Positions 16,041 to 24,379 of a stretch of 64,000 bases of DNA are shown here, piece by piece. The DNA is from Sphingomonas sanguinis NBRC 13937 (GTDB lineage: Bacteria > Pseudomonadota > Alphaproteobacteria > Sphingomonadales > Sphingomonadaceae). A model generated the notes under the pieces. It searched no databases. It was not told the origin of the DNA and was given only the letters and a program-made list of their open reading frames with translations. Where the stretch lies: NCBI RefSeq assembly GCF_001591005.1, contig NZ_BCTY01000001.1, positions 272,105-336,104 of the forward strand, written 5' to 3'. Made by a program: the position numbers and the translations under genes. Position 1 is the first letter of the stretch, and the number at the start of each line of letters is the position of its first letter.

Positions 16041-17209
16041 GTTTTCAGCACGGCATCAACGTTCGCGAGGTGACCCGCCAGCCGCGCGGCCTGGCCACCG
16101 TCGCCACCGCCGTCATCGGCCTGGTGGCGACCGCGCCTGCGGCCGATGCCACCGCCTTTCCGCTCGATACGGCGGTGAAGGTGACCAACGTCCAGGACGC
16201 GATCGCCAAGGCGGGCGCGACCGGCACGCTGCTGCCCGCCCTGCGCGCCATCGCCGGGCAGGTCGACACGACGATCGTCGTCGTCCGTGTCGCGCCGGGC
16301 GGGACCGACGCCGCCACCACCGCCGCCATCATCGGCGCCGACGTCGCGGGCGTGAAGACCGGGATGCAGGCGCTGTTGACCGCCCCGGCACAGCTCAACG
16401 TCCAGCCGCGGATCCTGGGGGCCCCCGGCCTGGAATCGGAGGCGGTGACCAGGGCCCTGGTGCTGGTGGGCAAGAAGATGCGCGCCCGCGTCTATGCCAA
16501 GGCCCTGGGCCTCGATCGCGGCGCGGCCATCGCCCACCGGGCGCTGTTCCCCGACGCACGCGAACTGACCCTCCTGTGGCCCGGCGTCACCGCGCCTTAC
16601 GGCGCAAACGGCACATCGATCGCGGTCCCCGTCGCGGCCGTCGCGATGGGCGCCCGCGCCGCGATCGACGCGACCCAGGGCTGGCACAAGACCCTGTCCA
16701 ACGTCGCGCTGAACGATCTTGACGGCCTGACCGACGACGTCACCTTCGACCTGCAGGACGAAACCTGCGACGCGAACGTCCTGAACGCCTCCGAGCTGGT
16801 CACTGTAGTGCGCATTGCCGGAACGCTTCGCTTCTGGGGCAACCGCACCTGCGCCGTGAAGGATAGCGATTTCGCGTTCGAAGGCGCGGTCCGCACCGCG
16901 CAGATCCTGGCGGACAGCATCGCGATCGGCCTGGTGTGGGCGCTCGACAAGCCGCTGGTCCCCTCGCTGGTCAAGGACATCGTCGAGCAGGTCAACGAAC
17001 TGTTCCGCATGGAAAAGCGCGCCGGGCGTATCCTGGGGGCCGTCGCCAGCTTCGACGGCGCCAAGAACCCGGTCGACGCGCTGAAGGCCGGAAAGCTGAC
17101 CATCGGCTTCCGATACACGCCCGTCCCGCCGCTCGAGAATCTGGGGATCGAGCAGGAGATCACGACGGAATTCCTGCTCGACTTCGCGACCCTGTCGGTC
17201 GCCGCCTGA
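16037..17209 (+). CDS. Contractile tail sheath gpFI
   Basis: 390 residues of the P2 FI sheath family. Supporting segments are FQHGINVREV at the amino end, ATAVIGLVATAPAAD, the central WGNRTCA and the carboxyl FRYTPVPPLENLGIEQEITTEF. Its length equals that of P2 FI. The sheath contracts to drive the tube through the envelope. Confidence 0.94.
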   Translation: MSFQHGINVREVTRQPRGLATVATAVIGLVATAPAADATAFPLDTAVKVTNVQDAIAKAGATGTLLPALRAIAGQVDTTIVVVRVAPGGTDAATTAAIIGADVAGVKTGMQALLTAPAQLNVQPRILGAPGLESEAVTRALVLVGKKMRARVYAKALGLDRGAAIAHRALFPDARELTLLWPGVTAPYGANGTSIAVPVAAVAMGARAAIDATQGWHKTLSNVALNDLDGLTDDVTFDLQDETCDANVLNASELVTVVRIAGTLRFWGNRTCAVKDSDFAFEGAVRTAQILADSIAIGLVWALDKPLVPSLVKDIVEQVNELFRMEKRAGRILGAVASFDGAKNPVDALKAGKLTIGFRYTPVPPLENLGIEQEITTEFLLDFATLSVAA

Positions 17210-17233
17210 CCCTCATCGTAAAGGACTGATCCG

Positions 17234-17746
17234 ATGGCATTCCCGCCGAAGCTCAAGCAGCTCATGATGTTCAACGAAGGCGAGGCGTTCGTCGGGGAGA
17301 CGGTGTCGATCACCCCGCCGAAGCTCGTCCGCAAGCTGGAGGATTACCGCGCGGGCGGCATGGACCGCCCGATCAAGATCGACATGGGTGGCGAGGCGCT
17401 GGAAATGGAGGCCGTCTATGGTGGCCCCCTGCGCAAGATCATTCGCCAGTACGGCATGCTGTCGGTGGGCGGCGTCTACCAGCGTTTCGTCGGGTCCTAT
17501 CAGGACGATGCGGCGGGGACCTTTCACAAGATCGAGATGGTCACGCGCGGCCGTCACGAAGAAATCGACCTTGGGGAATGGAAGCCCGGCTCCGACACCG
17601 AATTCAAGGTGAAGAGTCAGCTTAGCTTCCTGTCGGTCACCATGGACGACGAGGAGCTTTGCTACATCGACGTCCTCGGGATGATCTCCCGCGTCGGGGG
17701 CGTCGACCAGATGGAGGCGCATCGCTCCGCGTTCGGTCTGTCCTGA
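17234..17746 (+). CDS. Tail tube protein gpFII
   Basis: 170 residues of the P2 FII tube family (FPPKLKQLMMFNEGEAFVGE, PPKLVRKLEDYRAGGMDRPI, IDVLGMISRVGGVDQMEAHR). It follows the sheath by 24 bases and precedes the tail assembly chaperone genes. Confidence 0.94.
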   Translation: MAFPPKLKQLMMFNEGEAFVGETVSITPPKLVRKLEDYRAGGMDRPIKIDMGGEALEMEAVYGGPLRKIIRQYGMLSVGGVYQRFVGSYQDDAAGTFHKIEMVTRGRHEEIDLGEWKPGSDTEFKVKSQLSFLSVTMDDEELCYIDVLGMISRVGGVDQMEAHRSAFGLS

Positions 17747-17766
17747 CCGTCGCCTGATCCTTTTCC

Positions 17767-17794
17767 GGGGCGGGTAGCAACAACGGCCCGCCCC
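17767..17794 (+). terminator. GC-rich hairpin between tube and chaperone genes
   Basis: GGGGCGGG and CCCGCCCC form an 8-base stem with a 12-base loop in the 68-base gap after gpFII. No T-run follows, so it is more likely an attenuator or mRNA-stabilising element than a full terminator. Tube protein is needed in large excess over the chaperone. Confidence 0.45.
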
Positions 17795-17814
17795 ACAACA
17801 ACCGGACCCATCTC

Positions 17815-18132
17815 ATGACCGCACGCAAGACCGAAACCATCACGCTCGAAAATGATGCGCTCGACGACGATGACAAGGTGCTGATGCCCAAGGGCACCAA
17901 AATTACGATTCGCCGCCCGCTGGGCGGGGCGCTTCGCGGCGCCAATCTCGGGGGGCTGGTCCGCATGGACTATGACCAGATCGCCTTGGTCGCGCCACGC
18001 GTCACCACCCCCGCCCTGGTCCCGCACATCTTTGCCGGACTCGACCCGGCCGATGTGACCCAGATCGCGGGGGAGATCGCAAATTTCTGTCTGACGAATG
18101 CGGCGCGGGCGGCGCTCTTCCCCTCCACGTAG
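17815..18132 (+). CDS. Tail assembly chaperone gpE
   Basis: 105 residues matching the P2 gpE class of tail tape-measure chaperones: an acidic start, then IRRPLGGALRGANLGGLVRMDYDQIALVAPRVTTPAL and a carboxyl helix. It sits between tube and tape measure. A slippery heptamer (18081-18087) lies near its end and the -1 frame stays open into E', so a longer E+E' fusion is probably also made. Confidence 0.87.
   Translation: MTARKTETITLENDALDDDDKVLMPKGTKITIRRPLGGALRGANLGGLVRMDYDQIALVAPRVTTPALVPHIFAGLDPADVTQIAGEIANFCLTNAARAALFPST
18081..18087 (+). other. Predicted -1 ribosomal slippery site A AAT TTC
   Basis: The heptamer has the X XXY YYZ form and is in phase with the gpE codons AAT TTC. After a -1 slip the frame reads LSDECGAGGALPLHVEDAM and runs without a stop into E'. 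P2 uses T TTT TTG at the equivalent place. Confidence 0.75.
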
Positions 18133-18140
18133 AGGACGCG

Positions 18141-18266
18141 ATGGCGGACATCGCATTCGTCTTTCACTGGCCACCCCAGGCGATGGACCGCCTTTCCGTC
18201 GCCGAACTGATGGCCTGGCGCCACCAGGCCGCCCGCCGTCACGACCCGGAGCGTCATGGATCGTAA
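18141..18266 (+). CDS. gpE' extension / GpE family small protein
   Basis: 41 residues (MADIAFVFHWPPQAMDRLSV, AELMAWRHQAARRHDPERHGS). The hydrophobic FHWPP followed by LAELMAWR is the hallmark of the P2 E' segment. It lies in the -1 frame relative to gpE and is open back past the slippery site, so it is probably translated mainly as part of the E+E' fusion. It overlaps the tape-measure start by 11 bases. Confidence 0.83.
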   Translation: MADIAFVFHWPPQAMDRLSVAELMAWRHQAARRHDPERHGS

Positions 18267-20718
18267 TCTTCGCCTCCGCCTGCTGATCGAAGCCGGTGAC
18301 CGCGCCACCCGGCCGCTTCGCGATATCGCGGGCGGGTCGCGCGCCGCTGCCCAGGCGCTCGGCACCACCCGTGATCGGCTGAAGGCGCTGGAACGTGCTC
18401 AGGGCGACATCGCCGGGTTCCGCGCCCTCAAGATGGGCCTGCGCTCCACCGAAACCGAATTGCAGAGCGCACGCCAGCGGGTGACCGAACTGGGCCGCGC
18501 CATAGGACAGACCCAGAACCCCACCCGCGCCATGACCCGCGATTTCCAGCGCGCCAAGCAGGAGGCGGAGCGGCTGGAACGCCAGCACGCGCAGGAAACC
18601 CGCCAGCTTGGCGAACTCCGCACCCGCCTGCGCGACGCCGGGATCGCTACCACCGACCTTGCGCGCCACGAACGCGAGCTGCGCCGCCAGGTCGACGGCA
18701 CCAACCAGGAGCTGACCGAGCAGGAACGCCGCCTCGAGCGCGCGGCCGATCGTGAACGTCGCATGGCGGCGGGCCGGGCCCGCTTCACCCGCGCGCAAGG
18801 CATCGCGACCGGCATGGCGGCGGGCGGTGCGGCCGCGATCGGCACCGGCATGGCGATGGCCGCGCCGATTATCGCCGGGGTGAAGGCCGCGCGGGAATAC
18901 GAATCGACCATGACCGATATCGGTCAGAAGGCCGATCTGTCGCGGACGAAGACCGAGGCGCTGGGCAAAAGCCTGTTGATCGCCGCCCGCGCCGCCAACC
19001 AGATGCCTGCCGACATGCAGGCCGGTGTCGACGCGCTGGCGGGCATGGGTGCCAGCGTTCCCGACGCGGTCGCGATGATGCGCCCGATCGGCCGCGCCGC
19101 GACCGCCTACAAAGCGGAAATCGCCGATCTGTCCAACGCCAGCTTTGCCGCGACCGACAATCTGAAGGTTCCCGTCGCACAGACGCAGCGGGTGATCGAC
19201 ATCATGGCAAAGGCTGGCAAGGCGGGCGCGTTCGAGATCAAGGATATGGCGGGGGTCTTCCCATCGCTGACCGCCTCCTACCAGGCGCTGGGGCAGACTG
19301 GGACCGGCGCCGTCGCCGATCTCGCGGCCGGGCTTCAAATCGCGCGGAAAGGCGCTGGCGATAGCGCCAGCGCGGGCACCAACCTGGCCAACGTCCTCCA
19401 GAAGATCTCGTCCCCGGCCACCACGAAGGCGTTCGAGAAGATGGGCGTCAGCCTGCCCGACGCCCTGAAAAAGGCGTATAAGGAGGGGAAAACCCCGCTC
19501 GAAGCTATTGCCGAGATCACGAACAAGACGCTGAAAGGCGACCTGTCGAAGCTCGGCTATCTGTTCGAGGACAGCCAGGTCCAACAGGGCCTGCGCCCAC
19601 TGATCCAGAATATGGCGCTGTTCCGCCAGATCCGAAGTGACGCGATGAAGTCGGACGGGACCACCGACCGCGACTTTGCCGAACGCATGAAGGACTCCGC
19701 GGAACAGAGCAAAGCCTTCTCGACCAACGCCGCCACCCTGGCGGTGACGCTGGGTGCGCAGCTGCTGCCCACCGTCAACGCCGGACTGTCCAAGCTCAAT
19801 GCGTTCGCCACCTGGATCGGCGATGCCGCCCGCCGTCACCCCACCCTGACCAAGGCGCTGGCGATCGGTGCTGCGACCTTCGCCACCCTGTTCTTGGTCC
19901 TGGGGGGCGGCGCGATCGTCATCGCCGGGCTGGTCGCGCCCTTTGCCGCGCTCAGTTTCGCGGCCGGGGCGCTGGGTATTGGCCTTTTGCCGGTAATTGG
20001 CATCGCCGTGGGTGTGGTCGCCGGGGTCACCGCGATCGGCGCGGCGGCCTATTTGCTCTACAAGAATTGGAATTCCATCTGGGGAGAGATCCGCGCGTCC
20101 GCTGCGGGCGGGATCGGTGGCATCTCCGCCCTGCTCCTGAACTTCAGCCCGATGGGGCTGCTCTGGCGCGGCTTTTCCGCCCTGCTCGGGATGATGGGGG
20201 TCACCCTGCCCGCCCGCCTGACCGACGCCGGGCGCTGGATGATCCAGGGGCTGATCAATGGGATCACCGAAAAGCTGGCGGCGCTGAAGGCGCTGGTCAT
20301 CAGCGCCGGGACCAACATCGCCACCTGGTTCCGCCGGACGCTGGGGATCCATTCCCCCAGTCGTGTCTTCGCGGGGTTCGGTGGCAACATCGTCGACGGC
20401 CTGACGTTGGGGATCGCCGCGCAGGAATCGGAGCCGGTCAAGCGCATGGACGGCCTGTCCCGCCGCCTGTCCGCCGCGATCGTCACCGGGTCCGCCCTCC
20501 CCGCCATGGCGATGGCCGCGCCCGGGCCGGGCGGCACAGGTGGCCGCGCATCCGCGCCGATCGCCTCGCCTGCACCGATCACCATTCAGATCTACGGCGC
20601 ACCTGGCCAGAGCGAGACGACGATCGCGGACCTGATCGCGCGAAAGCTGCGCGAGCTGGGGATCGGCGCGCCGGTCGCGGGCTCCCCGACCTTCGCTGAC
20701 CGGCCGGATTGGGAGTAA
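18256..20718 (+). CDS. Tape measure protein gpT
   Basis: 820 residues. Residues 1-170 are a long charged coiled coil. A Gly/Ala-rich hydrophobic stretch follows (GIATGMAAGGAAAIGTGMAMAAPIIAG), then the TP901-type tail core (EYESTMTDIGQKADLS, QTGTGAVADLAAGLQIARKGAGDSASAGTNLANVLQKI). Membrane-like helices lie near residues 535-600. Near the end, SRVFAGFGGNIVDGLTLGI is typical of P2 tape measures. It sets tail length. Confidence 0.92.
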   Translation: MDRNLRLRLLIEAGDRATRPLRDIAGGSRAAAQALGTTRDRLKALERAQGDIAGFRALKMGLRSTETELQSARQRVTELGRAIGQTQNPTRAMTRDFQRAKQEAERLERQHAQETRQLGELRTRLRDAGIATTDLARHERELRRQVDGTNQELTEQERRLERAADRERRMAAGRARFTRAQGIATGMAAGGAAAIGTGMAMAAPIIAGVKAAREYESTMTDIGQKADLSRTKTEALGKSLLIAARAANQMPADMQAGVDALAGMGASVPDAVAMMRPIGRAATAYKAEIADLSNASFAATDNLKVPVAQTQRVIDIMAKAGKAGAFEIKDMAGVFPSLTASYQALGQTGTGAVADLAAGLQIARKGAGDSASAGTNLANVLQKISSPATTKAFEKMGVSLPDALKKAYKEGKTPLEAIAEITNKTLKGDLSKLGYLFEDSQVQQGLRPLIQNMALFRQIRSDAMKSDGTTDRDFAERMKDSAEQSKAFSTNAATLAVTLGAQLLPTVNAGLSKLNAFATWIGDAARRHPTLTKALAIGAATFATLFLVLGGGAIVIAGLVAPFAALSFAAGALGIGLLPVIGIAVGVVAGVTAIGAAAYLLYKNWNSIWGEIRASAAGGIGGISALLLNFSPMGLLWRGFSALLGMMGVTLPARLTDAGRWMIQGLINGITEKLAALKALVISAGTNIATWFRRTLGIHSPSRVFAGFGGNIVDGLTLGIAAQESEPVKRMDGLSRRLSAAIVTGSALPAMAMAAPGPGGTGGRASAPIASPAPITIQIYGAPGQSETTIADLIARKLRELGIGAPVAGSPTFADRPDWE

Positions 20719-20724
20719 AGACCG

Positions 20725-21111
20725 ATGCTGCTTGCACTCGGCATGTTCGCCTTCGGCATCGACACGCTGGCCTTCGACGCGATTCAGCGCAAGTCGAGCT
20801 GGCGTCATGCGACCGCCACCCGCATCGGTGCCCGCGACGCCACCCAATTCACTGGCCCCGGTGACGAGACGATCTCGCTCCCCGGCTCGGTCTTTACCGA
20901 GATCGCCGGTGGCGAGGTTTCGCTCGACGAGATCCGCCGCATGGCGAACACCGGCGACGCATGGCCGCTCGTCGACGGCCGGGGCTATGTCTACGGCGCG
21001 TTCGTCATCACCACCCTGACCGAAACCAAGAAGCATTTGTGGCCCGACGGCGCGCCGCGCCAGATCGACTTCGCGATCGAGCTGCTGCGCGTCGACGAGG
21101 ACGAAGCATGA
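20725..21111 (+). CDS. Tail protein gpU
   Basis: 128 residues of the gpU family: an opening LALGMFAFGIDTLAFDAIQRKSSWRHA and a central ETISLPGSVFTEIAGG..SLDEIRRMA..G.AWPLVDGRG. It caps the tail tube next to D. The stop overlaps the gpD start (ATGA). Confidence 0.93.
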   Translation: MLLALGMFAFGIDTLAFDAIQRKSSWRHATATRIGARDATQFTGPGDETISLPGSVFTEIAGGEVSLDEIRRMANTGDAWPLVDGRGYVYGAFVITTLTETKKHLWPDGAPRQIDFAIELLRVDEDEA

Positions 21112-22136
21112 TCCAGTTCGTCCCCGACTACCGCGTCACCGTCGACGGCCGCGACATCACCCAGATCATCGCCGGGCGCGTGACGCTGTCCGGCGGACGC
21201 ACCCGGCCTCGCCTGATCTCCATGGGGATTGCTGAAAAGCGTGGCGAGGAAGCCGACACCTTCGATCTGGTCCTGGACGACAGCGACGACGCGCTTGACT
21301 TGCCTCCCACCGGCGCGCGGATCCGCGTCTCGCTCGGCTGGCGCCAGGGCAGCGGCGTGACCATCGGCCTGGTCGACAAGGGGGAGTTTCACGTCGAGAC
21401 GGTCGCACATGGCGGATCCCCGGCCGCGCTGACCATCCGCGCGAAGGCTGCGGACTTTACCGCCGGGCTGAAGCAGCGGCGCGAGAAAGGTCACAACGCC
21501 ACCACCCTGGGTGGCATCGTCACGGAGATCGCCGGACGCCACCAGCTGAAACCCCGCTGCGCGGCCGCCCTGGCTTCGATCGCGGTCCATGCAAAGGCCC
21601 AGAGCCGGGAAAGCGATCTGGCCTTCCTGCGCCGCCTGGGGCGCGAATACGATGCCGTGGCGACCGTCAAGGCGGGCGCGCTGATCTTCAAACCCGTGGG
21701 CGATGGCAAATCCCCCTCCGGCACCGCCCTCCCCTCCGTCACGATCGTCCGGTCCTCCGGCGACGCCCATCAATTCGACCGCCAGAAACGCGACGACAGC
21801 GAGGGGGTGCAAGCCACCTGGCACAACCGCGCCACCGGCAAGCGCGAGAAATTCGTATCCGGCAAGCCGGACGGCGCCCGCCACCTGTCGCGCGTGTACG
21901 CGACCGAGGACGCCGCCCGCCAGGCCGCGACCGCCGCCCATGGCCGCGCCGCGCGCGAACCGGTCAGCTTCTCGATCAACCTGGCGCTGGGCCGCGCCGA
22001 TCTCGGGCCCGAGCAGAAGGCGAAGGTCAGCGGCTTCAAGCGCCAGATCGATGCGATCGACTGGCTGGTGACCGAGGTGTCGCACAGCCTGGGCGATCGG
22101 GGCTTCACCTCGCAGGTAAAGCTAGAACAGGCCTAG
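21108..22136 (+). CDS. Tail hub/late control protein gpD
   Basis: 342 residues of the P2 gpD family, the baseplate hub adaptor (also called late control protein D). Features are FVPDYRVTVDGRDITQII, RLISMGIAEKRGEEADTFDLVLDD, a LysM-like/hub region AQSRESDLAFLRRLGREYDAVATVKAG and HSLGDRGFTSQVKLE at the end. It is the last late gene. In P2 ogr follows directly, whereas here cargo genes follow. Confidence 0.93.
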   Translation: MIQFVPDYRVTVDGRDITQIIAGRVTLSGGRTRPRLISMGIAEKRGEEADTFDLVLDDSDDALDLPPTGARIRVSLGWRQGSGVTIGLVDKGEFHVETVAHGGSPAALTIRAKAADFTAGLKQRREKGHNATTLGGIVTEIAGRHQLKPRCAAALASIAVHAKAQSRESDLAFLRRLGREYDAVATVKAGALIFKPVGDGKSPSGTALPSVTIVRSSGDAHQFDRQKRDDSEGVQATWHNRATGKREKFVSGKPDGARHLSRVYATEDAARQAATAAHGRAAREPVSFSINLALGRADLGPEQKAKVSGFKRQIDAIDWLVTEVSHSLGDRGFTSQVKLEQA

Positions 22137-22168
22137 TTCTGTTGAACGAAACAAAATTTAATGACATC

Positions 22169-22186
22169 CTAACGGCTCACCCGTAG
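22169..22186 (+). promoter_or_regulatory. Near-copy of the C-repressor operator before the sce7726-type gene
   Basis: CTAACGGCTCACCCGTAG matches the central 18 bases of operator O1 (CTAACGGCTCATCGTTAG) at 15 of 18 positions. The differences fall in the right half-site. It ends 12 bases before the ATG at 22198 and its GTAG runs into the GTAGGGG that serves as ribosome site, so a bound repressor would block expression. Confidence 0.62.
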
Positions 22187-22197
22187 GGGCACGTCGC

Positions 22198-22779
22198 ATG
22201 CGTGATATCGACGTCAGACTGGCTGTACGGAGTCGCCTCGTTGCTGAGCATGAAGGTGATGCTGACACGAGAATCGTCGAAGAGATGGGCATTTGGCACG
22301 GCTCGGTTCGTATCGACATGGCTGTCATCAACGGCTCATTGAGCGGGTACGAACTGAAAAGCGAGCGCGACACGCTGGACCGTTTGCCCGTGCAGGCAGG
22401 CCTATACAGTCGGGTATTTGATCAGCTTCATTTGGTGGCTGCATCCAAGCACATGCGACACGCAGAAGCAGAAGTACCGGATTGGTGGGGCTTAATCATA
22501 GCTCACGGTGAGCGAGACGGGGTCCAACTGGAATTATACCGCCAGCCACAGCAGAACCCGGCGGTAGAGGCCATACAAATTGCCCGCCTGCTCTGGAAAG
22601 AGGAAGCCCTTGAGCTGCTCGAGGCAGCCGACGCCGCGCGTGGTGTTCGCAGCGCTTCCCGTGAAAAGGTGGCGCTGCGGCTTACCGAAGCCTTCGCGCT
22701 CCCTGAATTGAGCGCGAAGGTTCGACGTTGCCTAAAGGATCGCCAGGCTTGGTTAGGGAAGCCTGTCTGCCACCAGTGA
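22198..22779 (+). CDS. sce7726-type protein with PD-(D/E)XK nuclease signature
   Basis: 193 residues. The amino half has the order of a PD-(D/E)XK nuclease: Glu28/Glu29 (IVEEMG), Asp40 in RIDMAVING, then Glu52-x-Lys54 in YELKSERDT, followed by the conserved PVQAGLYSRVFDQLHLV. I recognise this as the sce7726 family; catalysis is inference from the motif. The carboxyl half is helical and basic. Base composition is less GC-rich than the phage structural genes, suggesting acquisition as cargo. It sits between gene D and the lysogeny operon and overlaps tail to tail by 27 bases with the beta-family gene. A repressor-like operator overlaps its start region. Confidence 0.75.
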   Translation: MRDIDVRLAVRSRLVAEHEGDADTRIVEEMGIWHGSVRIDMAVINGSLSGYELKSERDTLDRLPVQAGLYSRVFDQLHLVAASKHMRHAEAEVPDWWGLIIAHGERDGVQLELYRQPQQNPAVEAIQIARLLWKEEALELLEAADAARGVRSASREKVALRLTEAFALPELSAKVRRCLKDRQAWLGKPVCHQ

Positions 22780-23748
22780 GATGTGGCGATTGGCAGCATA
22801 TTCTGACCATTTCTGCCGACCTGATCGACGGGTAATGTTTGCGGCTGCGGCCTGAAATTCGGCATCGGCCCAACAGCCGGTCACGTGATTAAAGCCGTTG
22901 TACCCGATGATGATGTTCGCATGCGACTGATGCTGCGTTGCCATTGGCAAGCCGTATGCGCCGCCCGTCTGGACCCCCTTGATGATAAGCCAGGCGTTAT
23001 CCAGCGTGTATCGTGCGCTTACCGTCGCACTACCCATAGCCGGACCCGGCGGTTCGGTCAGGTCGGGATGACCAGTTAGATAGTCGCTGTAGTCCAGACG
23101 GAATGGAACCTGCTGCGTCACGATGTTCCACAGCACCCAGTCGGAGCGTGGCAGCACGTTATTCCCACGTAGCAATCCGCTATGGTCCTTGGGGGCAGCG
23201 GCAGCGCTTAACGTAACCGAGCGATAATGTACATAGATCGCAAAGGATTGGCGCATGACCATGTCCACATAACCAGCGTAAGACGCGATATCCACGCCGC
23301 CTAAGTGACCAACATTAATGACCAGATCGATATCGTTGGGGTTCCAGCCCTGAGACAAGACCCACGCATGGACATGTGGCAGTTCGGCCAATGTCGCTTT
23401 GACGATATGCCCATGACCATCGATCAGGCCTGTCGCCATGGCCATATACTGCGCGGGGTACTGCATTCCAACGACAGGCATCGTTGGAATTCCGCCATTG
23501 CGCATGCCGTTCAACATGGTCTGAAAGGCGGTAGCATGGCCACTGTGATTGGCGTTGAAGCTGCCGTCGAGACCAGTGAGATTGCCAGCCCAAATCGCCG
23601 CGAGTCCCGGTGCAAAGCTATTCGTCGCACCTTCTCCGATATGGAAGACCGGCAGTATGCGTGCACGCGCTTGAGGCGTTAGCGTTGCCAAAGCGTTTAT
23701 TTCTCCCGCCTTCGCCTTCATCATCGGCAGGTATCGAAAACGTCCCAA
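22753..23748 (-). CDS. Beta-family protein (T4 beta-like), candidate defence cargo
   Basis: About 331 residues from TTG 23748, which follows GGGGAGGG at good spacing. An in-frame ATG at 23820 would overlap the upstream gene. The opening GRFRYLPMMKAKAGEINALA with LTPQARARILPVFHIGE is the signature of the beta protein family (P-x-x-K-x-G-E-x-x-A-L ... I-x-P-[LV]-x-[ED]). Further family-like elements are DLVINVGHLGG, RSDWVLWNIVTQQVP and a carboxyl HITGCW-like YNGFNHVTGCWADAEF region. Function is unproven. Genes of this type are often seen next to sce7725/sce7726-type genes, as here. It is probably cotranscribed with the DUF2939 gene 34 bases upstream. Confidence 0.68.
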   Translation of the reverse strand: MGRFRYLPMMKAKAGEINALATLTPQARARILPVFHIGEGATNSFAPGLAAIWAGNLTGLDGSFNANHSGHATAFQTMLNGMRNGGIPTMPVVGMQYPAQYMAMATGLIDGHGHIVKATLAELPHVHAWVLSQGWNPNDIDLVINVGHLGGVDIASYAGYVDMVMRQSFAIYVHYRSVTLSAAAAPKDHSGLLRGNNVLPRSDWVLWNIVTQQVPFRLDYSDYLTGHPDLTEPPGPAMGSATVSARYTLDNAWLIIKGVQTGGAYGLPMATQHQSHANIIIGYNGFNHVTGCWADAEFQAAAANITRRSGRQKWSEYAANRHISLVADRLP

Positions 23749-23782
23749 ATCCTTACCCTCCCCTGTTATTATAATATCTATT

Positions 23783-24286
23783 TCATTCAGGAATCCGCAT
23801 TGCCGAAAGCTGCCAGCCAAGGCCGTGGCGCGTGAAGATCAGGCCGTTGCCGTCATCCTTCGTAGCGCGGCGCAGGCGAAACTGGTCCAGACCTGTTCGG
23901 TCGACGATGAGGTCGCTTCCAGTTGCGTCGACCTTGGTGATCCCCTCCGGCCCACTGGTCTTGTTTTTGACGAACACCTTTCGCATCGTTGCGGGCGTAA
24001 TCATGCCATCGACCATTCCGTCGACCATATTCATGGCCAGCGCCGCCCCTAGCGCCGCCATGCCATTGCCCTCTTTCGTGAATTCGGCAGCAGCTTTCGC
24101 CTTCAGTTCTTCTTTCAGGCTGGATCGCAGGGCAGGGAAATCGATGTATGACGCCAGCTTATCGGTGTCGCCTTGCTCGGCAGCCGTGCGCATTTGGTGA
24201 AGCGTGTACCGGGGTGACCCCCAATACCAGCCGCCCGCCAGAGCGATCAGCAGCACGATGACCGCAATGATTGGTCCCTTTTTCAT
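23783..24286 (-). CDS. DUF2939 membrane-anchored protein
   Basis: 167 residues from ATG 24286 (GGTGG upstream). One amino-terminal membrane anchor (PIIAVIVLLIALAGGWYW) is followed by the DUF2939 core SPRYTLHQMRTAAEQGDTDKLASYIDFPALRSSLKEEL and a beta-rich end (FRLRRATKDDGNGLIFTRHGLGWQLSAM). The soluble part is expected outside the inner membrane. The family is common on sphingomonad chromosomes, so this may be host-derived cargo. It lies head of the minus-strand pair with the beta-family gene. Confidence 0.75.
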   Translation of the reverse strand: MKKGPIIAVIVLLIALAGGWYWGSPRYTLHQMRTAAEQGDTDKLASYIDFPALRSSLKEELKAKAAAEFTKEGNGMAALGAALAMNMVDGMVDGMITPATMRKVFVKNKTSGPEGITKVDATGSDLIVDRTGLDQFRLRRATKDDGNGLIFTRHGLGWQLSAMRIPE

Positions 24287-24379
24287 TGATCCACCCCCTG
24301 TACCGAAGACTATCCAAACCATTTCGGTCACAACCCGGATTTAACACTCCGAAACCCGCAGAAATCCGTCACCCCATAC

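Noticed and set aside
17662..21036. 1124-codon open frame on the minus strand opposite the tail genes
   Set aside because: It runs antisense across tube, chaperone, tape measure and gpU, all with clear family matches. Its composition is low-complexity Gly/Arg/Asp typical of GC-rich antisense frames.
22753..23820. ATG 23820 as start of the beta-family gene
   Set aside because: It would overlap the DUF2939 gene and add 24 residues before the family start. The TTG at 23748 has a strong GGGGAGGG at proper distance.
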